DNA of 64,000 bases from the NCBI GenBank assembly GCA_964020055.1, contig OZ026533.1:62001-126000 (forward strand), read 5' to 3'. Source of the stretch: G964020055 sp964020055. Lineage in GTDB: Bacteria; Pseudomonadota; Alphaproteobacteria; WRAU01; Hepatincolaceae. Below the pieces are notes generated by a model. That model ran no database searches, was not told the origin of the DNA, and saw only the letters and a list, made by a program, of their open reading frames with translations. The translations under genes were made by a program, and so were the position numbers. This document shows positions 54,327 to 64,000 of the stretch, in pieces. The stretch's first letter is position 1, and each line of letters starts with the position of its first letter.

Positions 54327-55244
54327 TTATAAGTAGGTAATATTGGAAACATTTGTGTTACTAATTTCAAGTTTTACTTTTGAACCAATAATCAATGGAA
54401 TATTAGTTTTAATGTGTCCGTTTGGAAATTTAAACATTTTAGGAATATTTTTAAAAACATCACAAATGATATCATAATAGATTTCATCATATTCTTCTTG
54501 TTTGAGTTTCATTCCTCCAACAAGAATACCTTTAACTTTATCCCCTAAACTTAATTTTATTGCATTTAGCATTCTATCCATGGAGTAATAAGATTCATTT
54601 AGATCTTCTAAAAATAAAATAATATTGTCTTTTTTATAATTATCAGCAGTACCAAGCATTGAGTATATTAGGCTTACGTTCCCTCCCAATAAAATACCTT
54701 CAACATTTGCATTATCATTTTTTTTATGAGATTCTATTGAAAAACCTGGAGTATTACCTTTTAATATATCAAAGATATGTTGGTAACTTTTGTCAGGTGA
54801 ACCATAAGAATTTATTATATTAGCACCATAAATTGATTTAACATAACCATGATTTAGTAGCATATAAGAAATATATGTGTTATCAGAATACCCTATATAC
54901 CATTTTATTTGTTGATGTTTATTGATAATATCTATTAATGCTGTTCTTAATCTTACAGCACCATAACCACCGCGTGATGCCCAAATTGCTTTTATGCTTG
55001 GATCAGAAAAAGCCCATATTAAATCTTTCTTTCTTTCCTCATCAGTACCAGCAAAGGTATAACCGTTATGATAAAATGATTTTGTTGCATTAGCACCTAT
55101 AACAGGAACATAGCCCTGTGATTTTATCAAAGAAATTGTATTGTTTAGTGTTTCTGGGTTTGAAACTACGCCAGATGGAGATATGATAGCAATTTTATCT
55201 CCTTTTTTTAGGTTATTAGGGGTTATATAGTTATGTTTTATCAT
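54327..55244 (-). CDS. ldcA: LD-carboxypeptidase (S66 family)
   Basis: A 305-aa S66 serine peptidase that trims the terminal D-Ala from murein tetrapeptides during peptidoglycan recycling (or related, MccF-like). The catalytic Ser is in YIGYSDNT, the WASRGGYGAVR loop is typical, a Glu lies near ILFLEDL, and the His is in FPNGHIKTNIPLIIG. It has no signal peptide, so it acts in the cytoplasm. GGAG precedes the ATG. It stands alone. Confidence 0.88.
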   Translation of the reverse strand: MIKHNYITPNNLKKGDKIAIISPSGVVSNPETLNNTISLIKSQGYVPVIGANATKSFYHNGYTFAGTDEERKKDLIWAFSDPSIKAIWASRGGYGAVRLRTALIDIINKHQQIKWYIGYSDNTYISYMLLNHGYVKSIYGANIINSYGSPDKSYQHIFDILKGNTPGFSIESHKKNDNANVEGILLGGNVSLIYSMLGTADNYKKDNIILFLEDLNESYYSMDRMLNAIKLSLGDKVKGILVGGMKLKQEEYDEIYYDIICDVFKNIPKMFKFPNGHIKTNIPLIIGSKVKLEISNTNVSNITYL

Positions 55245-55387
55245 TATTTATCTCCAATTAGTCTATACAAAAATTATAATAGAGATCTTAAAATTAAGAT
55301 TTTGAATTTATTCATATAAAAATATTAAAAGAAGGTTACAATTAATAAACATTTCATATTATTCAGATTTTATAAGGTGATCAAATT

Positions 55388-56416
55388 TTGAAAAATTTTT
55401 ATAACTTTCCTAAGTTTTTTATTTTAACTATATATTTTACATTAATTGCGAATTCCTACGCTGATCATATAGTTGGTTTCCAAAAAATAGAAATCGATAA
55501 AAATAATATAAGACCTTTGCAAATTGCAGTATGGTATCCATCCCAAGATCTTAATAATATTGTCAAAATAGGTGACAATAAGGTTTTCAATGGTATGTCA
55601 GTATCATTAAATGGACAAGTAGCTTTTGGTAAATACTCACTTATAGTACTATCACATGGATATAATGGTAGTTGGGTAAGTTTAAATGCATTAGCTTATG
55701 AATTAAGTAGAAAAGGTTATATTGTAGCAGCTCCTAACCATCCTGGTACAACAACATTTGATCAAGATCCAGAGCAAGCAAAAAAATCATGGGAACGCCC
55801 TATGGATTTAAGCCGTACAATTGATGCCTTAATAGTCAATGAAGACTTTAAAAATCATATAAATATAGATAAAATAGCCGCTATAGGTCATTCATTAGGA
55901 GGATGGACTGTACTTGCTTTATCAGGAGGTATTTTTGATAGTCAATTGTTTCAAGAAGATTGTAACCAATTTACAAATAGTATTGCTTGTAAATTATCAG
56001 AGAAATTAGGTTTGAATAATTCAGAACTTAACAAGAATATGAAAGATGATAGAGTAAAAGCATTTATAATGTTAGATCCTGCAATACTGAGAGGGTTTAC
56101 TCCAAAAAGTTTAGAAAATATAAATATTTCATCTCTTATCATTAGTTCTGGAACAGATATAAAAGATTCAGCATCTGAGTTAGAAGCTGGTTATGTTAGT
56201 AAATATCTTTCTAAAGAGAATTCTCAATATGTTGTTATAAATGATGCTACACATTTTAGTTTTTTTCCTATTTGTAAAAAAGACGCTATAAAATTACTTT
56301 CTTCTGAGAAGCAAGGTGAGGAAAATATATGTAAAGATGGTTCTGATAGAAGTAGAAGTAAAATTCATAAAGAAATTTTTTCAATAATAATAAAATTTTT
56401 ATCTCAAAAAATGTAA
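55388..56416 (+). CDS. Exported alpha/beta hydrolase
   Basis: A 342-aa alpha/beta hydrolase with an N-terminal signal peptide (hydrophobic run 9-22, ending SYA). The nucleophile Ser169 is in GHSLGG, the oxyanion region in LSHGYNGSW, and a candidate His in NDATHFSFF. The plan resembles dienelactone-hydrolase or PAF-acetylhydrolase-like proteins. Two cysteines in the C-terminal part suggest a disulfide. The start is a TTG with AAGGTG nine bases upstream. Substrate is unknown; it should act outside the cytoplasm. Confidence 0.8.
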   Translation: MKNFYNFPKFFILTIYFTLIANSYADHIVGFQKIEIDKNNIRPLQIAVWYPSQDLNNIVKIGDNKVFNGMSVSLNGQVAFGKYSLIVLSHGYNGSWVSLNALAYELSRKGYIVAAPNHPGTTTFDQDPEQAKKSWERPMDLSRTIDALIVNEDFKNHINIDKIAAIGHSLGGWTVLALSGGIFDSQLFQEDCNQFTNSIACKLSEKLGLNNSELNKNMKDDRVKAFIMLDPAILRGFTPKSLENINISSLIISSGTDIKDSASELEAGYVSKYLSKENSQYVVINDATHFSFFPICKKDAIKLLSSEKQGEENICKDGSDRSRSKIHKEIFSIIIKFLSQKM

Positions 56417-56535
56417 TTTTATTATTATCAGACATATAATATGATTATAGCTTTGTAGCATGCAAAATGCATAGGATAGTATAATTAATCATATAAAGTA
56501 TTATTATAAGGTTTATCAGAAATAAGGAGTAATAA

Positions 56536-57561
56536 ATGACTATAAAAACAAAAGGATATGCAGCTTTAAAAGAAAAAGAAGCATTAATACCATTTACTTT
56601 CACTCGTCGTGATCCTTTAGAAGATGATGTAGTTATAGAAATTTTATACTGTGGTATTTGTCATTCTGATGTACATAAAATAAATAATGACTGGGGAGGA
56701 AACACCTATCCAGTAGTACCAGGGCATGAAATTATAGGTAAAGTTTCAAATGTAGGTAGTAAAGTTAAAAAATTCCAAAAAGGTGATATAGTAGGGGTTG
56801 GTTGTATAGTTGATTCTTGTAAAACATGTGACCCATGTAAACAAGACTTAGAACAATTTTGTAACAAAGTAGAACTTACAACAAATCAATATGGTGGTTA
56901 TTCAGATACTATTGTAGTAAAAGAAGGCTTTGTATTGAAAGTTCCTAAAGAATTAGAAACAAGTAAAGTTGCCCCTATACTTTGTGCCGGAATTACAACT
57001 TGGTCACCTTTAAAGCATTGGAATGTTAAAAAAGGTAGTAAAGTTGCTGTGATAGGTTTTGGTGGTTTGGGGCATATGGCTATTAAACTTGCTAAAGCTT
57101 TAGGCGCTGAAGTTACATTATTCACACGCTCTTTAAATAAAACAGACGATGCTATTAAAATTGGTGCTGATAATGTTGTATTATCAACAGATAATAAACA
57201 AATGTCAGATATTAAGAATAAGTTTGACCTTATTATAGATACAGTACCTTATATTCATGACTTAAATTCGTACATGCAAACATTGAACATAAATGGAACA
57301 TTAGTTGTAGTAGGGCATTTAGGGGAGGTTAAAGCATTTAATACAGTCCCACTTGTAATGGGTAGAAAGTCTGTCTCTGGATCTCTTATAGGAGGAATAA
57401 AAGAAACACAAGAACTGTTAGATTTTTGTGCCCAACATAATATCGTACCTGATGTGGAAATTGTAAATATACAAGATGTAAATAAAATTTATGAACGTAT
57501 GTTAAAAAGTGATGTTAAACATCGTTATGTTATAGATATGGCATCTTTGAAGTCTGACTAA
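56536..57561 (+). CDS. Zinc-dependent alcohol dehydrogenase
   Basis: A 341-aa medium-chain dehydrogenase. Catalytic zinc ligands are Cys42 and His64-Glu65 (GICHSDVH, PGHEIIGKV); the structural zinc set is Cys95, 98, 101 and 109. The Rossmann motif GFGGLGH lies near residue 174. The cysteine pattern and the YPVVPGHE wording fit the cinnamyl/YahK-like NADP-dependent aldehyde-reductase group. A strong AAGGAG site precedes the ATG. Substrate is unknown. Confidence 0.88.
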   Translation: MTIKTKGYAALKEKEALIPFTFTRRDPLEDDVVIEILYCGICHSDVHKINNDWGGNTYPVVPGHEIIGKVSNVGSKVKKFQKGDIVGVGCIVDSCKTCDPCKQDLEQFCNKVELTTNQYGGYSDTIVVKEGFVLKVPKELETSKVAPILCAGITTWSPLKHWNVKKGSKVAVIGFGGLGHMAIKLAKALGAEVTLFTRSLNKTDDAIKIGADNVVLSTDNKQMSDIKNKFDLIIDTVPYIHDLNSYMQTLNINGTLVVVGHLGEVKAFNTVPLVMGRKSVSGSLIGGIKETQELLDFCAQHNIVPDVEIVNIQDVNKIYERMLKSDVKHRYVIDMASLKSD

Positions 57562-57618
57562 AATATACAAATTTAAAAATATAGATATATTAAAATTTGA
57601 TATATCTATATTTTGTTA

Positions 57619-58713
57619 TTAAATATAGTTTTTGTCATTATCTATATTTATCATTATACCTAGGGAGATCATTGTTGTTAGCATAGATGTACCACCAAAT
57701 GATATTAAAGGGAGTGGAATACCAACTACTGGTAGTATACCACTTACCATACCAATGTTAACAAAAGCATACAAAAAAATGGTGGTTGTGAACCCAGCTA
57801 TAGTGTATTTACCATAGTTATATGGACACATATATGACATTATGATACCTATCATTATAATAGAACCATAAATTATTATTACAAATAAGGCACCAATAAA
57901 GCCAAATTCTTCAGCTAATAACGTAAAAACAAAATCTGTTTGCTTTTCAGGTAAGAAATCTAATTGTCCTTGTGTTCCGCTAAGATAACCTTTTCCAAGA
58001 ACTCCACCAGATCCAATTGCTATTTTAGATTGAATTATATGATAACCTGCTCCTAAAGGATCCCTTTCTGCATCAAAAAAGGTTAATACTCTATTTTTTT
58101 GATAACTATGTAAAAAAAACCAAGAAATAGGTAAAATAATAAGTAACATTCCTATTATGTAAACATAATATTTAGCCCCAAAGCCTGTAATAAAAAACAT
58201 AGCAGCAGCTGTAGCCATTATTAATATCGCAGTACCTAAATCAGGTTGTACTAAAATAAAGAATAAAGGAATTACAACAAGTAAAATTGGAGTTATATAA
58301 AATCTTAATTTTCCGATTTGAGAGGCAGAAAATTTATGAAAATATTTAGCTAACATTAATACAATAGCCATTCTCATAAGTTCAGAAGGCTGGATAACAA
58401 CTATACCTAAATTTAACCATCGTTTAGCCCCAAGTTGGGTTACCCCTAAAATATCAACTAAAATAATAAGTATTAAACTAATAACATAAAAGGAATCGGT
58501 TAGTATATATAGAGACCTTAGGTTAATTTTACAAACTATAAATAAAATTATAAATGATAAAACAGTTTTCATTAAATAAGATTCTGCGTAAGGGGTTATA
58601 TTACCACCACCAGCACTATATTGCATTGCAAAACCAATAACACATAATGTGATGGTTAAAATTATCAATATTTTACTTGAGGTTGTAAGTGGATCTGTTG
58701 TGCTTTTGTACAT
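57619..58713 (-). CDS. rodA: Peptidoglycan polymerase RodA
   Basis: A 364-aa SEDS glycosyltransferase with about ten hydrophobic segments. Conserved spots are GAKRWLNLG, IQPSELMR, VQPDLGTAI and the loop with DFVFTLLAEEFG; the C-terminus has PLISFGGTS. It works with PBP2 (mrdA), 43 bases upstream, in rod-wall elongation. It is last in the mreB-mreC-mreD-mrdA-rodA operon. Confidence 0.95.
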   Translation of the reverse strand: MYKSTTDPLTTSSKILIILTITLCVIGFAMQYSAGGGNITPYAESYLMKTVLSFIILFIVCKINLRSLYILTDSFYVISLILIILVDILGVTQLGAKRWLNLGIVVIQPSELMRMAIVLMLAKYFHKFSASQIGKLRFYITPILLVVIPLFFILVQPDLGTAILIMATAAAMFFITGFGAKYYVYIIGMLLIILPISWFFLHSYQKNRVLTFFDAERDPLGAGYHIIQSKIAIGSGGVLGKGYLSGTQGQLDFLPEKQTDFVFTLLAEEFGFIGALFVIIIYGSIIMIGIIMSYMCPYNYGKYTIAGFTTTIFLYAFVNIGMVSGILPVVGIPLPLISFGGTSMLTTMISLGIMINIDNDKNYI

Positions 58714-58756
58714 ATTATTATTTAAGTTATTACTTTATTACTTATTATTTAAGATA

Positions 58757-60613
58757 CTATTTTTTAGCAAAATTATAATTATTTTGTATTATAGATGAAA
58801 TTTTATTAAGTTCTGTATTATATTTTTTATCTAATTCTTTCAATTTAATTGAAATAAGATTGGCAATAGGAGCAGCAGTTGCACTACCACCACCTCCATG
58901 TTCTACAACAACAGAAATTGAGTATTTGGGAATATCAAAAGGAACAAAACCAATAAATAATCCATGATCTCTAAGTCTCCATGGTAGTTCATGATTAGGA
59001 ATTATACCTGTTTTTCTTTCCTCTAATGATATTCTTTTAACCTGAGAAGTACCAGTTTTTCCAGAAACAGGCCAATTTTCATCTAAATTATTAGCAGTAT
59101 ATGCAGTTGCTGTTTTTAGCTGTACTGTTTTATAAAGTGCATTTTTTATTAAATTCAAATTTTCTTTTGAATATGGTACTTTTTCCTGAATTGTAGGATT
59201 TACAGGATAAATAACTTTGTCTGGGTATTCAATAGACTTTAAAATATTTAATTTTCTTTTTTCCCCATTTGAAGCTAAAATAGAAGTCATATATGCTAAT
59301 TGTAAAGGAGTTGTAAGCCATTTACTTTGTCCTATTGTAGCTATCATTAGGTCTCCTAAAGAGTATCTTCTATAATAATCATCTATTAATAAACCTTTTT
59401 GTTCACTTTTAACAATTGGAAGGTGAGTTTCTCCTAGCCCAAAATCTTGTGCAACAGATACCATATCTTCGCGTGTCATAGAATTAGCTAAACTGTAAAA
59501 AAAGATATCGCAAGAATTAAATATTGCTTCTTCTACATTTTGTACTCCATGACCAGTTTTTTTCCAACAATGAAATATACTATTACCAACTTTCATTTTC
59601 CCTGTACATGTACAAGTAGTATTTTTAGTTATATAACCTTTTTCTAAAGCCTTTAACGCTAATATTGGTTTTAAAGTAGAACCAGGAGGAAATAAGCTTT
59701 GCACACATTTGAAAGTAAGAGGAGCCTTTTCATTTGTAATTAGATTATTCCAGTTTTGAGAACTGATACCATCACTAAATAAATTAGCATCAAAACTTGG
59801 ATAAGAACACATGGCTAAAACATTACCAGTTGCTATATCGATAACTACAGCAGTTGCACTGTTGTATTCAGACAATAAGTTATATATATAAGTTTGTAAT
59901 TCTTCTATTATTGTTAAAGCAACATTATTTCCTTTTTTAGATTGAATTTGATCTAATTTTTTTAATATATTCCTTTTAGCATTGACTTCGTATTTTGAAT
60001 AACCTATTTCACCTCTTAAAAACATATCAAGTTGACTTTCTAAACCAAATTTACCAACATTCCAATTAGTGACATTTTGTGTTTTTGAAATATCATCTGG
60101 TAACCCTGTGTAACCTATCAAATGAGCAAAAGCTTCATCATATGGATAATTTCTTTTATAGTATGGTCTTATAAATATGCCTTGTAAGTTATATGAGAAA
60201 GTTTCTACAATTCCAATTTCTTTTTGTGTTAAATTACGTTTTATTAAGATTGGTATATTAGATTTTCCAGTTTTATAATCTTCTTTGATTCGACGTATAT
60301 CTTCTTTAGATAAAATCAATATTGAAGATAAAGTATTAATATATAAATCTATAGAAGTTTTTATTTGGGATTTTATAAATAATAATTCCCATAACATAGT
60401 ATCTTCAGCAAGATTTGTACTGAAAAAATCTTTTATTACTCCTCGTTTAGGAATAATAGGAATATTATCTGTTCTATTTTTATCAGATAAATTAGAAAAA
60501 TAAATCTGTTTTTTGATTTGTAAAAAAACTAGTCTAAACACTAATACTAATAAAAGAAATATCTTTAAAATAGCAAGTATAAAAATTCTTCTTGTGTATA
60601 AATTATTTTTCAT
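58757..60613 (-). CDS. mrdA: Penicillin-binding protein 2
   Basis: A 618-aa transpeptidase anchored by one N-terminal helix. After the pedestal domain (about 35-230), the transpeptidase has the active Ser312-x2-Lys315 in PPGSTLKP, and KTGTSQV near 525. It cross-links glycan made by RodA. A TTG at 60622 is possible; the ATG at 60613 is preferred and overlaps the end of mreD by 11 bases. Confidence 0.94.
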   Translation of the reverse strand: MKNNLYTRRIFILAILKIFLLLVLVFRLVFLQIKKQIYFSNLSDKNRTDNIPIIPKRGVIKDFFSTNLAEDTMLWELLFIKSQIKTSIDLYINTLSSILILSKEDIRRIKEDYKTGKSNIPILIKRNLTQKEIGIVETFSYNLQGIFIRPYYKRNYPYDEAFAHLIGYTGLPDDISKTQNVTNWNVGKFGLESQLDMFLRGEIGYSKYEVNAKRNILKKLDQIQSKKGNNVALTIIEELQTYIYNLLSEYNSATAVVIDIATGNVLAMCSYPSFDANLFSDGISSQNWNNLITNEKAPLTFKCVQSLFPPGSTLKPILALKALEKGYITKNTTCTCTGKMKVGNSIFHCWKKTGHGVQNVEEAIFNSCDIFFYSLANSMTREDMVSVAQDFGLGETHLPIVKSEQKGLLIDDYYRRYSLGDLMIATIGQSKWLTTPLQLAYMTSILASNGEKRKLNILKSIEYPDKVIYPVNPTIQEKVPYSKENLNLIKNALYKTVQLKTATAYTANNLDENWPVSGKTGTSQVKRISLEERKTGIIPNHELPWRLRDHGLFIGFVPFDIPKYSISVVVEHGGGGSATAAPIANLISIKLKELDKKYNTELNKISSIIQNNYNFAKK

Positions 60614-61082
60614 TATTGACAAAATTATTAAATAATATTTGAATTATAAAATATATAAATGGATAAAATATAGTTGAAAATAAAAGATAATAACCTATAT
60701 TCACAAAATGCATATCTAATATATATTTACTCATTAGTGATAAAATTGCTACTATTCCAAGCGATATAAAAAATATAGAATGAGAAAAGAAACTTCCTAG
60801 CTGTTTTATATAATGGTTTTTTATTTTTATTAAAAATGCAAAAACGATAAACACTAGGGCAGAAAAACCTAATGTCATTCCATAAATACTATCTAACATA
60901 ATAGATATTAAGATAAATGTAAAAAATGGTGTTTTTTCCGATAATGCAGAGATAGATATGTATACAAAAGTATATATAAAAGCTAACCATATGTCGTTGT
61001 AAGAGTTATCTATAGTACCTGAAAATAATACAGATAATAAAATTATGATAGTTTGTAATATTATATTTGTTCTTTTTTTCAT
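60603..61082 (-). CDS. mreD: Rod-shape determining membrane protein MreD
   Basis: A 159-aa membrane protein with five to six hydrophobic segments. Motif support is limited, but the SIMLDSIYGMTLGFSAL stretch near residue 60 fits MreD (DxxxGxxlG), and position between mreC and mrdA is decisive. Its ATG follows the mreC stop directly. Confidence 0.88.
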   Translation of the reverse strand: MKKRTNIILQTIIILLSVLFSGTIDNSYNDIWLAFIYTFVYISISALSEKTPFFTFILISIMLDSIYGMTLGFSALVFIVFAFLIKIKNHYIKQLGSFFSHSIFFISLGIVAILSLMSKYILDMHFVNIGYYLLFSTIFYPFIYFIIQILFNNFVNNEK

Positions 61083-61895
61083 TTATTTCACAACAAAAAC
61101 GTAATTTATTGTAGAAAAATCAGCAAATAATTTAACTTTCCATGTTTTGCTTTTTGGTTCTTGGAATACTGTACCAATAGGTATGTTTCTTGGGAACAAT
61201 CCCTCTAATCCTGAAGTAGTTATTAATTCATTTTTTTGCAAATTATATGTTTCAGAATAAACTTGAATATCTGGTGTTTTCGTTCCATTGCCAGATATTA
61301 TAACATTATATTTACTTTTTTCAGTAAAAGCAGAAATTTTAAATTGATGATCTAAAAAAGTTCTAACTACTGCTCTTGTATTATAAACATTTGTAATGTA
61401 ACCCACAACACCCGAAGAATTAATTATTAAAGATTTAGTTTTTATATTATCTTGTGCTCCTAAGGGTAATATAATAGTATTACTTAATGTTTTAGTTGAA
61501 ATAATATTTTCGTTTTTTATTAAGACAGTTGTGATAGATCTAATATTAGGGTTTGTTTTTATATTTAGTAAATTACGTAATTCTTTATTTTCTTTTTCTA
61601 TATTCATAAAATAAATATATTTAGAGTTCAAATTTTTAATTTGAATTGTTAACTGTTCATTTTCTTTTTTTAGATTTGTGATCAATTCTGAGTTAGTTTG
61701 AGAATTACGGATAAAAGAAGGAATAGTTTGCACAACTGAACGTTCAAAAAATCCAGAATAATAATTAATTTTTGTAGACAAAACAAGATATTTCTCTGGA
61801 GATATAACAGAAAAAGTTATAAGTAAGATAGAACAAATTATAGCAAGTATCAATTTGGGATTACTTACACTATTGGATTTATTATAATTTATCAT
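61083..61895 (-). CDS. mreC: Rod-shape determining protein MreC
   Basis: A 270-aa periplasmic scaffold with one N-terminal helix (about 15-32), a coiled coil at about 70-115, and two beta domains. The conserved parts ING/SGVVGYITNVYNTRAVVRTFLDH and ITTSGLEGLFPRNIPIGTV match the family. It links MreB to the synthases. Second gene of the operon. Confidence 0.93.
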   Translation of the reverse strand: MINYNKSNSVSNPKLILAIICSILLITFSVISPEKYLVLSTKINYYSGFFERSVVQTIPSFIRNSQTNSELITNLKKENEQLTIQIKNLNSKYIYFMNIEKENKELRNLLNIKTNPNIRSITTVLIKNENIISTKTLSNTIILPLGAQDNIKTKSLIINSSGVVGYITNVYNTRAVVRTFLDHQFKISAFTEKSKYNVIISGNGTKTPDIQVYSETYNLQKNELITTSGLEGLFPRNIPIGTVFQEPKSKTWKVKLFADFSTINYVFVVK

Positions 61896-61928
61896 AATAT
61901 TTTATATGAGTTTATGATTATATATAAC

Positions 61929-62960
61929 TTAATAGTATGTAAATAATGATTTGAATTTATTTACATTTTCTATCATGATACCTGTTCCTCTAGCAACACA
62001 TTCTAATGGGTTAGGAGCAATAATAACAGGTAAACCTGTTGCTTTTGAAAGATAAGCATCTAAATTTCTAAGAAGACCACCACCTCCAGCTAAAACAATT
62101 CCTTTTTCCATGATATCACCTACTAATTCTGGTGGAGTATTTTCTAAAGATGTTTTGCAAATATCTAAAATAGCTCTGATGCAACCTGATAATGCTTCTT
62201 GTACATGGTCTTCTGTAATATAAATTTCCTTAGGAAATCCAGAAACAATATCTAATCCTTTTACAAGAACTTTAGCATCTGGATTCTTTTTTGTGATAAC
62301 AGCACAACCAATAGTTTCTTTTATTCTTTGTGCGCTTGCTTCACCAATTATCATATTATGATGTTTTTTTATATAAGTTATAATAGCATCATCCATTTTA
62401 TCGCCAGCAACTTTAGCACTTCTAGAGTAAACAATACCTCCCAGAGACATAACAGCAACTTCTGTAGTTCCACCACCAATATCAACAACCATAGAACCTA
62501 TGGGTTCCATAACAGGTAAGCCAGCCCCGATAGCAGCAGCTATTGGTTCTTCTACTAAATAAACTTTATTTGCACCTGAGTTATAAGCTGAGTCTTGTAT
62601 AGCTCTTCTTTCAACAGGGGTAGAGCCAGATGGTACACATACTAAAACTAGACAACGTTTTAAAAAGTTATAGCGATAAACTTTACGCATAAAATATTGT
62701 ATCATTTGTTCTGCAACTTCAAAATCAGCTATAACTCCATCTTTTAAAGGACGTACAGCTGTAATATTATTTGCAGTTCTTCCAAGCATTTTTTTTGCTT
62801 CCATTCCTACAGCAAGAACTTTATTTTGATTATCAACCCTGTGTAAAGCTACAACAGAAGGTTCATTCAACATTATTGTTTGCCCTTTGATATAAATTAA
62901 GGTATTGGCTGTACCTAAATCTATGGCGATATTAACAAAAAATAAATCTTTAAATTTCAT
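61929..62960 (-). CDS. mreB: Rod-shape actin homologue MreB
   Basis: A 343-aa bacterial actin. Phosphate loop 1 IDLGTANTLIY, phosphate 2 VVDIGGGTTEVAV, and the adenosine motif VLAGGGGLLRNLD are intact. It guides wall synthesis along the cell circumference. An AAGGA site precedes the ATG, and it leads the rod operon. An intact actin here argues that the cell is rod-shaped with a wall. Confidence 0.97.
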   Translation of the reverse strand: MKFKDLFFVNIAIDLGTANTLIYIKGQTIMLNEPSVVALHRVDNQNKVLAVGMEAKKMLGRTANNITAVRPLKDGVIADFEVAEQMIQYFMRKVYRYNFLKRCLVLVCVPSGSTPVERRAIQDSAYNSGANKVYLVEEPIAAAIGAGLPVMEPIGSMVVDIGGGTTEVAVMSLGGIVYSRSAKVAGDKMDDAIITYIKKHHNMIIGEASAQRIKETIGCAVITKKNPDAKVLVKGLDIVSGFPKEIYITEDHVQEALSGCIRAILDICKTSLENTPPELVGDIMEKGIVLAGGGGLLRNLDAYLSKATGLPVIIAPNPLECVARGTGIMIENVNKFKSLFTYY

Positions 62961-63098
62961 GGAGAATATTCCTTATTCCAAAAATTAGATTGATAATACA
63001 AGACCTTTAATAATAGCAACAATAATAAATATTTAAAATAAATATTTTTCATTTGTTTTAAAAAAATATTGTATAAGTTATTTCATACAGATGTAATA

Positions 63099-63980
63099 TT
63101 AATCTATTATTTGAGTTTCTTTATCTTTAATTTGATTATTGAACCAGGTAATTTGTCTTTTAGCATAATTACGTGTTTTTTTCTGTATTATATTAATAGT
63201 ATCTTCAATAGAAAATGTATGGTTTAAATAATTTACTATATCTGTTGCACCTAATATTTTTTTTAAATATTGTTCGGCATTATCAATTATAGATATAGTA
63301 TTTTTGACTTCATCTATTGCACCATTTTTTATCATCAAGTGAGTTCTTTCATTAATATTATTATAAAGTTTATTTCTATCTTTATAAAGGTATAAATTAA
63401 TAAAATTACCGTTTATTATTTGTTTTTTTGGTAATTTTTGTAATTCTGAAAATGGAGTTTGTGTTGACAGATATACTTCGTATGCTCTGATTAGTCTTTG
63501 TGGATCTTGAAATTTATTAGTTGTCTCTGGATCTATTTTTTCAACTAATTTAAAAAATTCTTTTTCTCCAAGCTCTTCATATGTTCTTATAGACAAATGT
63601 TTATTTTTTAAATTTGATGGCATAGGGGATATACCATACAACAAAGAAGAAATATACATTCCACTTCCACCGACAACTATAGGTAATTTATTTTTTGCAA
63701 ATGCTGAATTTATTAAATCATTCACTAAAAGCAACCATTTTCCTACAGAAAAATCATCATTTATATTTAAAAAAGAATATAAAAAATGATCAATGTTTTC
63801 ATGATACTCAGGTATATTTGTTAAAGAGGAGCATTGTTTGTAAACCTGTGCACTATCTGCATTGATTATTACTCCATTATATTTTTCTGCATATTTTATT
63901 GCTACATCATTTTTACCCACAGCTGTAGGACCAAATATTACTAAAATATCTTTTTGTTTTAAATTTAGAAGTTTCATCAT
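63099..63980 (-). CDS. miaA: tRNA dimethylallyltransferase MiaA
   Basis: A 293-aa enzyme that adds an isopentenyl group to A37 of UNN-decoding tRNAs. INADSAQVYKQ, VGGSGMYISSLLYG, DPQRLIRAYEVYL and the C-terminal RNYAKRQITWFNNQ are typical. The P-loop reads GPTAVGKN (17-24), where Ser or Thr normally follows Lys; Asn24 is unusual. A start three bases later (63977) is equally possible. Substrate base modification pairs with mtaB at the other end of the window. Confidence 0.9.
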   Translation of the reverse strand: MMKLLNLKQKDILVIFGPTAVGKNDVAIKYAEKYNGVIINADSAQVYKQCSSLTNIPEYHENIDHFLYSFLNINDDFSVGKWLLLVNDLINSAFAKNKLPIVVGGSGMYISSLLYGISPMPSNLKNKHLSIRTYEELGEKEFFKLVEKIDPETTNKFQDPQRLIRAYEVYLSTQTPFSELQKLPKKQIINGNFINLYLYKDRNKLYNNINERTHLMIKNGAIDEVKNTISIIDNAEQYLKKILGATDIVNYLNHTFSIEDTINIIQKKTRNYAKRQITWFNNQIKDKETQIID

Positions 63981-64000
63981 ATTATTATATTTGATTAAAT

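Noticed and set aside
1..64000. CRISPR arrays, IS elements, prophage genes
   Set aside because: No regularly spaced repeats, transposase motifs or phage structural genes were seen; the only mobile-like trace is the Panacea unit.

Overview
The window is a very AT-rich, densely packed chromosomal segment. Its gene content and order point to an alphaproteobacterium with a reduced genome of the Rickettsiales/Holosporales kind, probably host-associated (inference). Signs of this are the xerC-priA-atpHAGDC order, the rpsP-rimM-trmD-rplS cluster followed by an asd homologue, the ileS-lspA-DUF3035 (BamF-like) lipoprotein-M16-M16 row, lrp divergent from trxB next to greA, and dnaG-rpoD. There are no IS elements, CRISPR arrays or rRNA genes. 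Two tRNAs are present. TGA is a normal stop codon (trmD and the polyprenol-kinase-like gene end in it).

Layout. Positions 56-3105 (minus): pgk followed by four small membrane proteins (DedA/YqaA-like, an unknown, DsbB-like, an unknown). Positions 3232-6238: an exported nuclease, tRNA-Leu(CAA), a weak membrane ORF and a 498-aa orphan membrane protein. Positions 6349-10194: ftsY and ffh (SRP targeting) and mtaB (tRNA modification). Positions 10401-12663: an MFS transporter, then a decayed two-gene unit in which a frameshifted Panacea-domain (DUF4065) gene overlaps a coiled-coil membrane protein gene. Positions 12963-16748: rpsP-rimM-trmD-rplS, an LMW-PTP with a signal peptide, and an Asd-like protein that has lost its active site. 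Positions 16979-32702: xerC, priA, a complete seven-gene V-type ATPase operon of the chlamydial/spirochaete type, then the F1 operon atpHAGDC. Positions 32713-41132: lrp, trxB, uvrB, greA, dnaG, rpoD. Positions 41441-47712: a CAU tRNA, a polyprenol-kinase-like protein, an SDF-type transporter, HAD and SDR enzymes, ettA, ribF. Positions 47726-54226: ileS, lspA, the lipoprotein and two M16-like proteins. Positions 54327-63980: ldcA, an exported hydrolase, a zinc alcohol dehydrogenase, the rod-shape operon mreB-mreC-mreD-mrdA-rodA, and miaA.

The most notable point is the energy locus. A V-type ATPase operon with intact catalytic motifs lies exactly between priA and atpH, which are neighbours in many alphaproteobacteria. 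The F1 genes beside it are open but have lost residues needed for ATP turnover: the alpha arginine finger, the beta catalytic glutamate and beta Arg246 (E. coli numbering). This looks like replacement of the F-type enzyme by a V-type one, with an F1 complex retained as a possible pseudo-enzyme. Other full-length proteins lacking catalytic residues are the Asd homologue and both M16 proteins, so loss of catalysis with retention of the fold recurs in this segment. Many functions work together on the envelope: peptidoglycan and rod shape (mreBCD, mrdA, rodA, ldcA), lipoprotein maturation (lspA and its probable substrate next door), protein targeting (ftsY, ffh) and disulfide formation (DsbB-like).
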